Assembly (NCBI RefSeq): GCF_014243395.1
Contig: NZ_JACLCP010000002.1
Location: 661,804 to 725,803, forward strand
Direction of reading: 5' to 3'
DNA length: 64,000 nt
Source of the DNA: Winogradskyella flava
GTDB lineage: Bacteria > Bacteroidota > Bacteroidia > Flavobacteriales > Flavobacteriaceae
Positions within the stretch are counted from its first letter, which is position 1, and every line of letters starts with the position of its first letter. The translations under genes were made by a program, and so were the position numbers. Shown piece by piece: positions 16,570 to 25,648 of this stretch. The notes beneath the pieces were generated by a model. It was given only the letters and a program-made list of their open reading frames with translations, had not been told where the DNA came from and did not search any database.

Positions 16570-17526
16570 CTATAGTTTTATGAAATCGATACGTTTTTGC
16601 TTCATTCCTACACGCTTGACAAATTCAGGTTGCTTTGTGATCTTCGGCACAAAATAGGTTTGATTTTTTTTGATATCACCATAGTCACATTCAACAGTAA
16701 AATCTTTAGCTTCAATTAAATTGTAATTATCCAAATCTACATAGTAAGATACCGTTACAGACTTAGGAAAGTAATTGATGTTAGTATTAGCAGGTTTATT
16801 TCTTATTTGAACTGGTACCTGCTTCTGACCTTCAGTAAAGCGCTTAACATGAGCTCTTACCGTTGTTGATTTTGGGAATATTTCAATTCCTTTAGTACTA
16901 ATGAAATCTATATCTTCTTCAATATTTGTATTGACATCGTTTAGACTTAACGCCTCTGTTGAAATTGATATAATACTGTCTATTTTTATTGAAGAACCAA
17001 CAATTTTTACACTATCAATATCTAAGCTAAAACCGTCTTTTACATCATATCCAGTCGCAAAATCTATATCGGTATTTAAAATCACAGGTACATATTTAGC
17101 AGCCCTTTTAGAATAAGGCAAGATTAATGTATCTGGCTTTACAGAAAGTAGTTTATAAGAAGAACCTAATTGATCTTCTATAATAAATCTATGGTTTTGT
17201 ACATTGAAAACAAAATGTTCTCTTTCTGTACTTAAATGCGTTTTCACATCTAAGTCAACAGCTTTAGTTTTATTGAAAATAAAAGGTACTAATGCAAAAC
17301 CCTTGGCTTCTACAATGGCTTCCAACTTGTTTAAAGAATCATTTTGGAGCATAATTTCATCTTCCAAGTTATCAAGATTTACTTTAAGTGCTATGGTTTG
17401 TTTATAATCATTCGATAGCTTAGAAAATATCAAGAAGATAAAAGAAATAGCTATAAAGATGCTAAAACGTTTAACGTTCCGCTTTTTTAAATAATTCTTT
17501 ATGTCAACTTTTTTCTTAGATACCAT
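16570..17526 (-). CDS. YbbR-like (CdaR family) membrane-anchored protein
   Basis: This 318-aa protein has one N-terminal TM segment (about 21-35) and an extracytoplasmic part with YbbR-type beta-repeats (VPVQIRNKP and similar). In Firmicutes, YbbR/CdaR regulates the diadenylate cyclase CdaA. No cyclase gene lies nearby, so any link to c-di-AMP is inference. It sits between the glycosyltransferase (3-bp gap) and coaE (1-bp gap), a conserved flavobacterial order as far as I recall. Confidence 0.75.
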   Translation of the reverse strand: MVSKKKVDIKNYLKKRNVKRFSIFIAISFIFLIFSKLSNDYKQTIALKVNLDNLEDEIMLQNDSLNKLEAIVEAKGFALVPFIFNKTKAVDLDVKTHLSTEREHFVFNVQNHRFIIEDQLGSSYKLLSVKPDTLILPYSKRAAKYVPVILNTDIDFATGYDVKDGFSLDIDSVKIVGSSIKIDSIISISTEALSLNDVNTNIEEDIDFISTKGIEIFPKSTTVRAHVKRFTEGQKQVPVQIRNKPANTNINYFPKSVTVSYYVDLDNYNLIEAKDFTVECDYGDIKKNQTYFVPKITKQPEFVKRVGMKQKRIDFIKL

Positions 17527-17529
17527 ATT

Positions 17530-18534
17530 CTAGTTGAAAAATAAATAAGGAAATGCTTCTTTAGGTTTTTTACCTAAGATTAGTAAATTAAAGGTTGATT
17601 TTAAAAACCCAAAACCATATCCAAAGAATTGAATGACAATTGCTAATAGTGCCTGAAAAGCCACGACCAGGCTTCTACTAGATATTAGTGCCAATACAAA
17701 TGCCAAAGCAAAGTAGAAAAGATATAAATAAAATGGCAGTAGTATTTGAAATATGGATAATATAAGAGATATAACTAATCCTAATGAAAAAATTGTTGGC
17801 AACCAATATACTATACTTTTAGAATTTGGATGCCACTTATTGAGAATTGGTCTTACCAATCCGAATTTATGTACCTGATTATAAAACTTAGACCAAGACA
17901 CTCGGCGCTTATGATAAACGTAAGCGTTATTTATTAACGTTGTTTTATAACCTAATTTATGTAATCGTAAAGATAAGTCAGGATCCTCACCAGGATGAAT
18001 ATTACCAAATCCTTCTGATTCTAAAAAAGCTTTTTTGGATAAACCCATATTAAAGCTTCTAGGTTGGAAATCATCAAGTTGTTGCTTGCCTCCTCTTATA
18101 CCTCCCGTAGTTATAAATGATGTCATCGCAAAATTTATTGCCTTTTGAAGATTAGTAAACGACTGATGTGCGGCGTCTGGTCCACCATAACAATCGTAAT
18201 ACTTATTATTGAGAAAAGTATTAACTTCCAATAAGTAGTTAGACGGTAAAATAACGTCAGAATCTAATATAATAAAGTAGTTACCTTTAGCCTTTTGCAT
18301 TCCATAATTTCTAGAATAGCCTGGCCCAGAGTTTGGTTTGAAATAATATGAAATATTTAGTTCTTGATTAAAGCCACTAATAATATCTTCTGATGTTTCT
18401 AAAGAACCATCTTCTACAATAACGATTTCATAATCAAAATCTCCTTCTAGTTTCAAAAAGCTTTCTAGAAGCTCATTAATTTCTTCTGGTCTATTATAAA
18501 CAGGAATAATGAATGAAAAAAGAATGTCCTCCAT
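17530..18534 (-). CDS. Family 2 glycosyltransferase
   Basis: This 334-aa GT-A fold glycosyltransferase opens SFIIPVYNRPEEI with IVEDGS. The metal/nucleotide-sugar site is in ILDSDV, and GEDPDLSLRL corresponds to the ED catalytic-base motif. Two to three hydrophobic C-terminal segments suggest membrane attachment. It probably transfers a sugar to a lipid or surface glycan; the acceptor is unknown. I start at ATG 18534; an in-frame TTG at 18543 lies inside the -7 promoter box. First gene of the YbbR-coaE operon. Confidence 0.9.
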   Translation of the reverse strand: MEDILFSFIIPVYNRPEEINELLESFLKLEGDFDYEIVIVEDGSLETSEDIISGFNQELNISYYFKPNSGPGYSRNYGMQKAKGNYFIILDSDVILPSNYLLEVNTFLNNKYYDCYGGPDAAHQSFTNLQKAINFAMTSFITTGGIRGGKQQLDDFQPRSFNMGLSKKAFLESEGFGNIHPGEDPDLSLRLHKLGYKTTLINNAYVYHKRRVSWSKFYNQVHKFGLVRPILNKWHPNSKSIVYWLPTIFSLGLVISLILSIFQILLPFYLYLFYFALAFVLALISSRSLVVAFQALLAIVIQFFGYGFGFLKSTFNLLILGKKPKEAFPYLFFN

Positions 18535-18540
18535 AAGGTA

Positions 18541-18548
18541 CAAAGGTA
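18541..18548 (-). promoter_or_regulatory. -7 element for glycosyltransferase operon
   Basis: TACCTTTG on the minus strand matches TANNTTTG and ends only 6 nt before the ATG at 18534, predicting a leaderless or near-leaderless mRNA. There is no clear -33 TTTG at 19 nt. Confidence 0.45.
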
Positions 18549-18554
18549 AGCAAA

Positions 18555-18589
18555 GCCAAAAAGAAAAGCCACCTATAAAGATGGCTTTT
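18555..18589 (-). terminator. Intrinsic terminator of the T9SS protein gene
   Basis: AAAAGCCA and TGGCTTTT pair (18564-18571 with 18582-18589), followed on the minus strand by a T-rich run. It separates the long secreted-protein gene from the glycosyltransferase operon. Confidence 0.75.
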
Positions 18590-18611
18590 ACTTATAATAT
18601 GAAGTATGTAA

Positions 18612-21600
18612 TTATTGCTTGATTACCCTCACTGTTGAGGTGATATTGGCAATAGTCACTCTAACAAAATATGCTCCAGATTCTAAGTTAGACATATCTA
18701 ACTCACTATCCAGATTATTAGGGGTAGCTTTTAACACTTCCTGACCTAACATATTATACATTGTTACACTCTCAATAGTATTCTGAGCGCTTAATGTTAA
18801 TGTATTTTTAACTGGATTTGGATAATAGCTGAATGCTGCTTCATCCTTTACATCATCAATACCAAGTACTTGGTTTGTAGAAACGTCCAAACAGAAAGTT
18901 CCTGTATTAGCATTATACCCTGCAACCTGTACATAATAAGTTTCACCTACAGTAACTGCTAAATCCGTAATTAAAGAATTCCATGAAAAACCATTTGACA
19001 ATACCGTAGTACCCTCATCTTGGCTACAAGCCAATTCTACAAGACTTCCTGATGTACCGGAATATAGTGCAATTTCAGAGTCCAATAGAGTACCTCCCGT
19101 AAAATCAGTAGATACATCTACAGTAGCAGTACCTGCTGGTACTGTAAAGGTAAACCAAACATCGTCATCCGCGGCAGCATTGAAACAACTACCAGCGCCT
19201 TCTCCAGAATCAGTAGCGGCTACGTTAGTACCATTTGTATTTGTACCGTCACAGAACCCTTCATCGACGGTAATGGCAATTGCATTAGCTATTTCATCAT
19301 TTACCGGTGGACAATTAAAAGTAATATCCGCCAAATTGAAATCACAAGACACATCAGAGTGCTCGATTGCCAAGGCCACAGTAGCACCACTAGTATATGG
19401 TCCTACCTGTATTACACCAGTACCCGATATGGCATATGTATTAGAACCATCATTAATTTGAGTAGCATCACCAACAGTCGTAATATCTACATCTACAAAG
19501 AACTGTCCATTACCACAATCATCAACCACAGTTGATGAATCCACAACAGCAGATGTACAAGCTAATGGAGTTCTTACAATAAATTCATCAACAAAGAAAT
19601 CGTAATCTTCCGAATCATCTACAGAACCATCAGTTGCCCAAATTGCAAATTGTACATTACCAGTATAGGCACTCAAATCAAAGGTCTCAACATCTCCAGT
19701 TTCAGATGGAAAACTTGATTGATTATAAGTTATTAAATTAGTCCACGAAGCTCCTCCATCGTCTGAAATTAAGACTTGCACTTCATCATCACTTCCCATT
19801 CCATTTAATTCTGGTGGATTAGAATTTCCGAAATCAGTCAATGCCACAGTGTAAACTAATTCATAACTTCCACCTGATAAATCAAACATTGGGGAAATCA
19901 ACCAATCTTCTCTATTATCTGTGTATAGATTAATTTGAGCTGAATTATTTGTAGATCCAATATTGGCAAACTCATCATGATTCCAAAATCCAGAACCAAA
20001 ATCTGATGGTCCAGTTGTAGGGTCCCCAGAACCAGCTTCTAACCAACAATCTGGCGCAACACTAACATCAAAACTCTCTAAATAATCAGGAACAAAGGCA
20101 CTACAAGGCGTGCTAAATGCAAAAGGTCCTGCCCAGTCTGATGTAGTTCCACCACAATCCGCACGAACATAGAATTCATAATCATTATTCTCTACTAGAC
20201 TCATTTGAGTATATGGATTTGAGACTCCAGATGCAGTTGCTGTACCTGTCGCAGTTCCTGAAGCCGTAATATCAACTAATTCTATATCCCATAAGGTTTC
20301 TGAACCACCTGTCCAACTCAAAACTGCTGAAGTTGTCATAATATCAGTTGCTGCTAAAGCCGTAGGTGATGCACAATTTATCTCCTCAAAACAAATTTCC
20401 GCTACACCACCAGCCGTATCCTGCCAGAAATATAAGCTATAGGTCGCAGATCCTGTCAATCCAGATATTTCAGTTACTGCTCCCAAAGAATTGTTATCAC
20501 AAAACACTTCATTACCTCCACAAGAATCATATACCGCCAAACCTACACTAGTAGCAGTTCCACCTAAATAAACATTCATAGAACCATTAGCTGGTGCAGT
20601 AACCTCAATCCAATATCCATTATTACCAAAAAGGTCGCAACTTGGTAAGGTCTCTGTACCACCTGCATCAAAATCTAAACTAGTCGGTGTTGCTGTGGAA
20701 CAGTCGGTTTCTACAGTTGCAGCTATAGGCAAGTTACAGGCGTCTCCAGGACCACTTAAAGTGGTAAACGAAAATGGTCCTTCCCATACACTAAATCCAT
20801 CTGTATCACAATTAGTACGAATATAAATCTCGTAGTCTGTAGATGGTGTTAAGCCAGTAAAGCCAACTCCTTGATCTCCTTGGTTGGCGGAGCCGCTTTG
20901 AATTGCTTCTCCATTGCCTGGAGTAAATCCAGATGCCCCAAGCTCTATTTCGTATCCTAAAGAACCATTTGGTTCATCAGTCCATGTAAAACCACCAGCA
21001 GTATCAGTTACATTGTTTACACTCCCATTTGTAATAGGTAAACAAGAGGCTAAGGTTGTATCGGTTATAGGGCCAACCCATTCACTAAATCCATCCGTAG
21101 TACAATCTGAACGCACATACATATCGTACGTAGTTTCAGGAGTTAAAGTTCCAAAAGCAACTCCTGGAGCATTGCCTGCATTGGCAGCAGCAATTGCTGC
21201 ACCTGTTCCAGGTAAAAATCCTGGAGCACCTATTTCAACTTGATAGTCTGATGCATTAGGTTCTAAGGTCCAAGTCATGCCTAAAGTTGTAGGAGTCGGA
21301 TTACCATTTGATGCCACATTCGCAGGTGTTAAACATGCTGGAGGCGTGCCATCTATATAATTAAATTGGATATTTGGTCTGTGGGTATTAACATTGTTAG
21401 TGTCAACACCACAAGCAGTATTAGCATCAACTCGGTAACGTCTTGAGCCATCTGCGCCAGACGTACCTCTAACTTGACCGTAAGGAGAAGAAAATGGATT
21501 CTGACCATCTGAGCAAACTTCCACCAATACATTATCGACACCATTCCAAACAAAATTCGTATCGAATGTAATCATGTCAAATGTACCAGCAGCTGTTGCT

Positions 21601-21956
21601 GTTGGATCATAATCAGCAGCATTTCTTACAATTGTAGTTGTAGATGCATCATGCGCAGCAGAATTAGTTGCTGAAGTATGCCCCATTTTTATGGTATAAC
21701 CAAGCAAAGCTCCACCGGCATAATCTTCAGAGATAGACCACCCTAAGGCCGTGATCTCATCAAATGGAGTTAATGATGCACTCAATTCTGCAGCGGTATA
21801 AACCACTTGATATCTGAAAGAATTGAAATATCCATCTATTGGATCAGAGCCTGTATTACCAGAATCGTCAGTTCCTGTTCCAATAATAATTGATTGCGAA
21901 TTAGATTGCCAGCAAAAAGCTAGCATCACTAATAGCATTAGTGTAATTTTTTTCAT
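18612..21956 (-). CDS. Large secreted T9SS cargo with FN3 and adhesin-type domains
   Basis: This 1114-aa protein has a signal peptide (residues 1-20, ending QSNSQS). At least two fibronectin type III modules follow after about residue 205, each ending DCTTDGFSEW-like and sharing the ASGFTPGNGEAI-type loop, with a degenerate third later. A cleaved-adhesin or choice-of-anchor J-like region begins YLESFDVSVAPDCW. The C-terminal type A sorting domain (about 1045-1114) has SYYPNP, MYNMLGQEV and SGAYFVRV and ends in KQ. It is predicted to be secreted by the type IX system and anchored to the cell surface. Ligand unknown. Confidence 0.85.
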   Translation of the reverse strand: MKKITLMLLVMLAFCWQSNSQSIIIGTGTDDSGNTGSDPIDGYFNSFRYQVVYTAAELSASLTPFDEITALGWSISEDYAGGALLGYTIKMGHTSATNSAAHDASTTTIVRNAADYDPTATAAGTFDMITFDTNFVWNGVDNVLVEVCSDGQNPFSSPYGQVRGTSGADGSRRYRVDANTACGVDTNNVNTHRPNIQFNYIDGTPPACLTPANVASNGNPTPTTLGMTWTLEPNASDYQVEIGAPGFLPGTGAAIAAANAGNAPGVAFGTLTPETTYDMYVRSDCTTDGFSEWVGPITDTTLASCLPITNGSVNNVTDTAGGFTWTDEPNGSLGYEIELGASGFTPGNGEAIQSGSANQGDQGVGFTGLTPSTDYEIYIRTNCDTDGFSVWEGPFSFTTLSGPGDACNLPIAATVETDCSTATPTSLDFDAGGTETLPSCDLFGNNGYWIEVTAPANGSMNVYLGGTATSVGLAVYDSCGGNEVFCDNNSLGAVTEISGLTGSATYSLYFWQDTAGGVAEICFEEINCASPTALAATDIMTTSAVLSWTGGSETLWDIELVDITASGTATGTATASGVSNPYTQMSLVENNDYEFYVRADCGGTTSDWAGPFAFSTPCSAFVPDYLESFDVSVAPDCWLEAGSGDPTTGPSDFGSGFWNHDEFANIGSTNNSAQINLYTDNREDWLISPMFDLSGGSYELVYTVALTDFGNSNPPELNGMGSDDEVQVLISDDGGASWTNLITYNQSSFPSETGDVETFDLSAYTGNVQFAIWATDGSVDDSEDYDFFVDEFIVRTPLACTSAVVDSSTVVDDCGNGQFFVDVDITTVGDATQINDGSNTYAISGTGVIQVGPYTSGATVALAIEHSDVSCDFNLADITFNCPPVNDEIANAIAITVDEGFCDGTNTNGTNVAATDSGEGAGSCFNAAADDDVWFTFTVPAGTATVDVSTDFTGGTLLDSEIALYSGTSGSLVELACSQDEGTTVLSNGFSWNSLITDLAVTVGETYYVQVAGYNANTGTFCLDVSTNQVLGIDDVKDEAAFSYYPNPVKNTLTLSAQNTIESVTMYNMLGQEVLKATPNNLDSELDMSNLESGAYFVRVTIANITSTVRVIKQ

Positions 21957-22053
21957 GAAAACATATTTTAAGTTAGTAATTCTTTAAAAATATGTTAATT
22001 TTTTAGAAGAGCTTTATTACCAAAGTGCAAATCGATAAAGCGTCAATTACAAC

Positions 22054-22069
22054 GTTAAAATACTGTTAA
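22054..22069 (+). promoter_or_regulatory. GTTAA-N6-GTTAA direct repeat
   Basis: GTTAA at 22054 and 22065 repeats with an 11-bp period in the 194-bp gap between fabI and the T9SS gene. It has the same spacing as the repeats before htrA and before the kinase gene, but the opposite orientation to the gene it precedes. Possible regulator site; chance is not excluded. Confidence 0.25.
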
Positions 22070-22097
22070 AAGCATATCAGCTAAGACTTTATAAATA

Positions 22098-22130
22098 GCA
22101 AAGCCGTTACACATATCTGTATAACGGCCC
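22098..22130 (-). terminator. Probable terminator of fabI
   Basis: GCCGTTA (22103-22109) and TAACGGC (22122-22128) form a 7-bp G+C-rich stem 20 bp past the fabI stop. The run after it on the minus strand (TTTGCTATTTAT) is a weak U-tract. Confidence 0.55.
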
Positions 22131-22150
22131 ATAGTGTATTAATCCACAAA

Positions 22151-22969
22151 TTATTCCTTATTATCTACAAAGGTATCCATAACAGCATCGCTTACGCCCA
22201 TATTACTAAAGCCGCCATCATTATATAAATTTTGAAGTGTCACTCGCTTTGTCAAATCACTAAATAAGGTCACTGTGTAATTAGCACAATCCATGGCAGT
22301 AGCATTTCCTAAAGGGGACATTTTTTCTGCATAGGCAATGAATCCGTCAAAACCTTTAACACCACTTCCCGCAGTTGTAGGTGTTGGTGATTGTGAAATG
22401 GTATTAACACGTACATTTTTATCTCTACCAAAGAAATAGCCAAAACTACGCGCTATACTCTCCAAATAGGCTTTATTATCTGCCATGTCATTATAATCTG
22501 GAAATACACGTTGCGCAGCCATATAGGTTAAAGCTACAATACTTCCCCATTCATTCATGGCATCTGCTTTGTAAAGTGTTTGCATTACTTTATGAAAAGA
22601 CATTGCAGAAACATCGGTGCCTTTCTGTGTCCAATCATACTTCTGATCTGTATAAGCTCTACCTTTTCTAACGTTTATTGACATACCAATAGAATGCAAT
22701 ACAAAATCTATTTTACCTCCCAAAATCTCCATAGATTTCTCCACTAAGTTTTGTAAGTCTTCCTCGGAAGTTGCATCTGCAGGAATAATCTGTGAACCCG
22801 TTTTCTCAGCCAAAGCATTGATCTGTCCCATTCTCATAGCCACTGGTGCATTGGTCAATACAAATTCTCCTCCTTCTTCATGCACACGTTCTGCCGTTTT
22901 CCAAGCAATTGAGTTCTCATCAAGTGCTCCAAAAATGATTCCTTTTTTTCCTTTTAGTAAATTATACAT
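22151..22969 (-). CDS. fabI: Enoyl-[acyl-carrier-protein] reductase
   Basis: This 272-aa SDR-fold enzyme catalyses the final reduction of each fatty-acid elongation round. It opens GKKGIIFGALDENSIAW, the divergent glycine motif typical of FabI. LHSIGM lies in the middle, and the active-site pattern is Tyr-x-x-Met-x-x-x-Lys (YNDMADNK). The substrate loop SQSPTPTTAG is present. It is probably the essential enoyl reductase. A TATATTTG box at 23015-23022 gives it its own promoter after recN. Confidence 0.92.
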   Translation of the reverse strand: MYNLLKGKKGIIFGALDENSIAWKTAERVHEEGGEFVLTNAPVAMRMGQINALAEKTGSQIIPADATSEEDLQNLVEKSMEILGGKIDFVLHSIGMSINVRKGRAYTDQKYDWTQKGTDVSAMSFHKVMQTLYKADAMNEWGSIVALTYMAAQRVFPDYNDMADNKAYLESIARSFGYFFGRDKNVRVNTISQSPTPTTAGSGVKGFDGFIAYAEKMSPLGNATAMDCANYTVTLFSDLTKRVTLQNLYNDGGFSNMGVSDAVMDTFVDNKE

Positions 22970-23014
22970 TATATATAGTTTTTAGTCAGTTTTTTTTATT
23001 CGTTATTCCTTATT

Positions 23015-23022
23015 CAAATATA
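23015..23022 (-). promoter_or_regulatory. -7 element for fabI
   Basis: TATATTTG on the minus strand lies between the recN stop and the fabI start, predicting a leader of about 40 nt. Confidence 0.5.
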
Positions 23023-23025
23023 CTA

Positions 23026-24678
23026 TTAATTAAGTAACTGCTTTGCATGCGCCATTGCAGATTCAGATATTTTTGCACCATCGAGCATTTGCGCTATTTC
23101 CACAATGCGCTCTTCTTCATTTAACTTTTTCAGCTGGGTAATTGTACTATTTTCTATATCTGTCTTAAAGACCTTAAAATGTGAATTTCCCTTTGCAGCA
23201 ATTTGTGGCAAATGTGTTATAGAAAACACTTGTAGCCTATTACTCATCTGCTTCATAATGTCACCCATCTTATTCGAAATCTCTCCTGAAACTCCTGTAT
23301 CGATCTCATCAAACATTATAGAAGGTAACTGAATATACTCTGCCAAAATAGATTTTATAGAGAGCATAATCCTAGACAATTCTCCTCCAGATGCAGATTT
23401 CTTCAATTCATTGAAACTAGACCCTTTATTGGCCATAAACAAGAATTGCAATTCATCTTTTCCATTGCTCAAAAAGCCATCCTTATAATTTAACTCTATC
23501 TTAAACTTAGCATTTGGCATGCCCAGATCAGAGAGCATAACTTCAAGCTTTTCTGTTAAAGTTGGAATGATTGCCTTTCGCTGTTTATGAATTTTTAAGG
23601 CAACTTGATTGAGCTCACTATTAAGATGTTCAAGCGCTTGCTCCTTTTCAGCAATAGTATCATCTAAACTTTCAGTATTGGAAATATTAGATTGGAGTTG
23701 ATGTCTTATAGCTATCAATTCTTCTACACTAGATGCAGTATGTTTTTGCATCAAATTATTTAAAGATTGAAGCTGCGTATTGACACGTTCCAGTTCTTTA
23801 GGATCAGTGGATAAATTTTCTTCAAGACTATCCAATTCCGATACAATATCATCTAACTCGATGCTCACGCTTGAGACGCGCTGATCTAAAGCCTCGTAAG
23901 CTTTTCCGAATGAGGAAATTCGCGAAAGCTCCTGCTTGACATTATGAAGTTGATCTATCGCTCCCAACTCTTCCGAATTTAGTATTGCTTTGACACTGGA
24001 CAACTTCTCTCCTATTATCTCAACATTATTCAGTTCTTCGTACTGCGCTTCTAGGTCTTCAAGGTTTAAAGACTCCAATTCGACATCATTTAACTCTTTA
24101 TATAAGAATAGATTATAATCGTATTCCTTAATCATTTCAGCCTTGGAGACTTTTAATTCCCCCAAGGATTTTTGTAGAGATTTATAAGTCCTCAATGACT
24201 TTTTAAATAATCCTAGATTATCACTGTTTTCAGCCAAGGCATCGATGACCTTAAATTGATACTCATCTTGAGTTAATTGCTGTGTTTGGTGTTGTGAATG
24301 TATATCGATTAGATAGGTGCTAAGCACCGCCAAACTATCTAAGGTTGCAGGTGTATCATTAATAAATGCTCTAGATTTCCCAGATGGCAGAATCTCTCTC
24401 CTTATAATAGTTTGCACATCATAATCTAAATCCAAGTGCGTAAAAAGCGATTTTAAATCGTAATTAGCAATATCAAAAACCGCTTCTATGATACACTTTT
24501 CATCAGAATTCTTGACTTGACTTAAATCTGCTCGCTTTCCTAAAACCAATGATAAACCACCTAAAAGAATGGATTTTCCCGCTCCTGTTTCTCCCGTAAT
24601 AATGGTAAATCCATTGTTGAACTTCACAAAAAGTTCATCAATAAGCGCGTAGTTTTTTATGTAAAGAGAAGTGAGCAA
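23026..24678 (-). CDS. recN: DNA repair protein RecN
   Basis: This 550-aa SMC-like ATPase acts in double-strand-break repair. The N-terminal Walker A GETGAGKS is near residue 30. A long coiled-coil arm rich in Leu/Glu/Gln spans about 150-370. The C-terminal ABC half has SGGELSR signature and MFDEIDTGVSGE Walker B, then SITHLPQIAA. Length is normal. It has its own -7 box at 24700-24707, overlapping neither the upstream DUF4835 gene nor its operon. Confidence 0.95.
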   Translation of the reverse strand: MLTSLYIKNYALIDELFVKFNNGFTIITGETGAGKSILLGGLSLVLGKRADLSQVKNSDEKCIIEAVFDIANYDLKSLFTHLDLDYDVQTIIRREILPSGKSRAFINDTPATLDSLAVLSTYLIDIHSQHQTQQLTQDEYQFKVIDALAENSDNLGLFKKSLRTYKSLQKSLGELKVSKAEMIKEYDYNLFLYKELNDVELESLNLEDLEAQYEELNNVEIIGEKLSSVKAILNSEELGAIDQLHNVKQELSRISSFGKAYEALDQRVSSVSIELDDIVSELDSLEENLSTDPKELERVNTQLQSLNNLMQKHTASSVEELIAIRHQLQSNISNTESLDDTIAEKEQALEHLNSELNQVALKIHKQRKAIIPTLTEKLEVMLSDLGMPNAKFKIELNYKDGFLSNGKDELQFLFMANKGSSFNELKKSASGGELSRIMLSIKSILAEYIQLPSIMFDEIDTGVSGEISNKMGDIMKQMSNRLQVFSITHLPQIAAKGNSHFKVFKTDIENSTITQLKKLNEEERIVEIAQMLDGAKISESAMAHAKQLLN

Positions 24679-24699
24679 AACATCTATAATTAGTTTCTA

Positions 24700-24707
24700 C
24701 AAAAGTA
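24700..24707 (-). promoter_or_regulatory. -7 element for recN
   Basis: TACTTTTG on the minus strand, 21 nt before the recN ATG. The spacer region is occupied by the palindromic repeat at 24710-24735. Confidence 0.5.
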
Positions 24708-24709
24708 TA

Positions 24710-24735
24710 GATTCTGAACTTGATTCAGAATGACA
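24710..24735. repeat. Palindromic intergenic repeat, GAA-TTC-AGAAT family
   Basis: ATTCTGAA (24711-24718) and TTCAGAAT (24724-24731) are perfect inverted arms, followed by GACA. It is related to the element at 38013-38036. Located between DUF4835 and recN, where it could serve as a terminator stem for the former. Confidence 0.55.
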
Positions 24736-24760
24736 TTTTCAAAATTTATATATTAAAGTT

Positions 24761-25648
24761 TTAAAACTTAATATTCCTCCATTTTTGGGAGTGCATTGGA
24801 GCAATTCTATTCAAGATATCGACAGCTTCGGTGATGTTAACACTTGGACCGCCAGAAAGGATATCCATTAATTCATCCGATTTAGCATCAAAAAAAACAC
24901 GAAGTAAATAAGAGTTTGGTCGTCTTTGGTGAATTTTTTGTAAATCTGTTAAAGTTGAAATCACTTTAGACTTACCCGCTTTGGCACTAGCTGCCATAAT
25001 ATCCAAACCATCAATGTGGTAGTTATACATTGTACTTCTTATTTCCTTGAACGTAGGCGACAATAAGTTGTCTATTAACGCAAAACGCGACTGTAAGCCA
25101 TCTTCTAATTTCCAACCTTGCCCATTGAGTTGTTGCGAATAATTAGCTATCACCTGAGCTTGCTTAAAGTATTCATCTCCGCCATTTAAAGCAAAAGAAT
25201 CAGCATCCATGCCTAGAATCATAAATACATGAAACGATAATACTGAAATTAAATTAGACTCAAACTGTAATGGGTTATACACCAAATTCTGAAATTCTAA
25301 ATACTGAAAATTAAAATCTTTATCGTTGTAATTATATACTGGCGAGCTGTATGTTGAATTAAATATCGGTCGTGAAGAAGATACCTGTAATGTTGCATTG
25401 AATCTGTCATTCTCGTAATTACTGACATTAATAACCATACTGCAATTAATGCGCTCTTGTGATCCGAAAGATTCTTCAGTCCATTGCGTATTGTTTATGA
25501 ACTCGTTTAGTTGCTTTTCGAGTGTCTTAAAAACAACATTATTATCATTACCTGTTTGCTGAGCAATAACATTGACAGAGCAATTTAACTCTTGTGAGAA
25601 TACAATTGCGGAATATAAAAAAGTGAATAAAATTAAAATCTTACGCAT
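24761..25648 (-). CDS. DUF4835 family secreted protein
   Basis: This 295-aa protein has a signal peptide (residues 1-18, ending VFSQ) and matches DUF4835, a Bacteroidota family of unknown function. Features include FNSTYSSPVYNYNDKDFNFQY-like strands, a conserved FHVFMILGMDADSF segment and a C-terminal helical part. It overlaps coaBC by 8 bp and is last in the bamD-rpoZ-coaBC operon. That position hints at an envelope role, but nothing catalytic is visible. Confidence 0.82.
   Translation of the reverse strand: MRKILILFTFLYSAIVFSQELNCSVNVIAQQTGNDNNVVFKTLEKQLNEFINNTQWTEESFGSQERINCSMVINVSNYENDRFNATLQVSSSRPIFNSTYSSPVYNYNDKDFNFQYLEFQNLVYNPLQFESNLISVLSFHVFMILGMDADSFALNGGDEYFKQAQVIANYSQQLNGQGWKLEDGLQSRFALIDNLLSPTFKEIRSTMYNYHIDGLDIMAASAKAGKSKVISTLTDLQKIHQRRPNSYLLRVFFDAKSDELMDILSGGPSVNITEAVDILNRIAPMHSQKWRNIKF

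Noticed and set aside
19180..21243. Several plus-strand open frames inside the large T9SS gene
   Set aside because: They are antisense to a long gene with clear domains and a signal peptide; their composition is a shadow of the real frame.
20700..21330. Repetitive DNA in the T9SS gene
   Set aside because: Explained by diverged fibronectin type III modules at the protein level, not by a DNA repeat.
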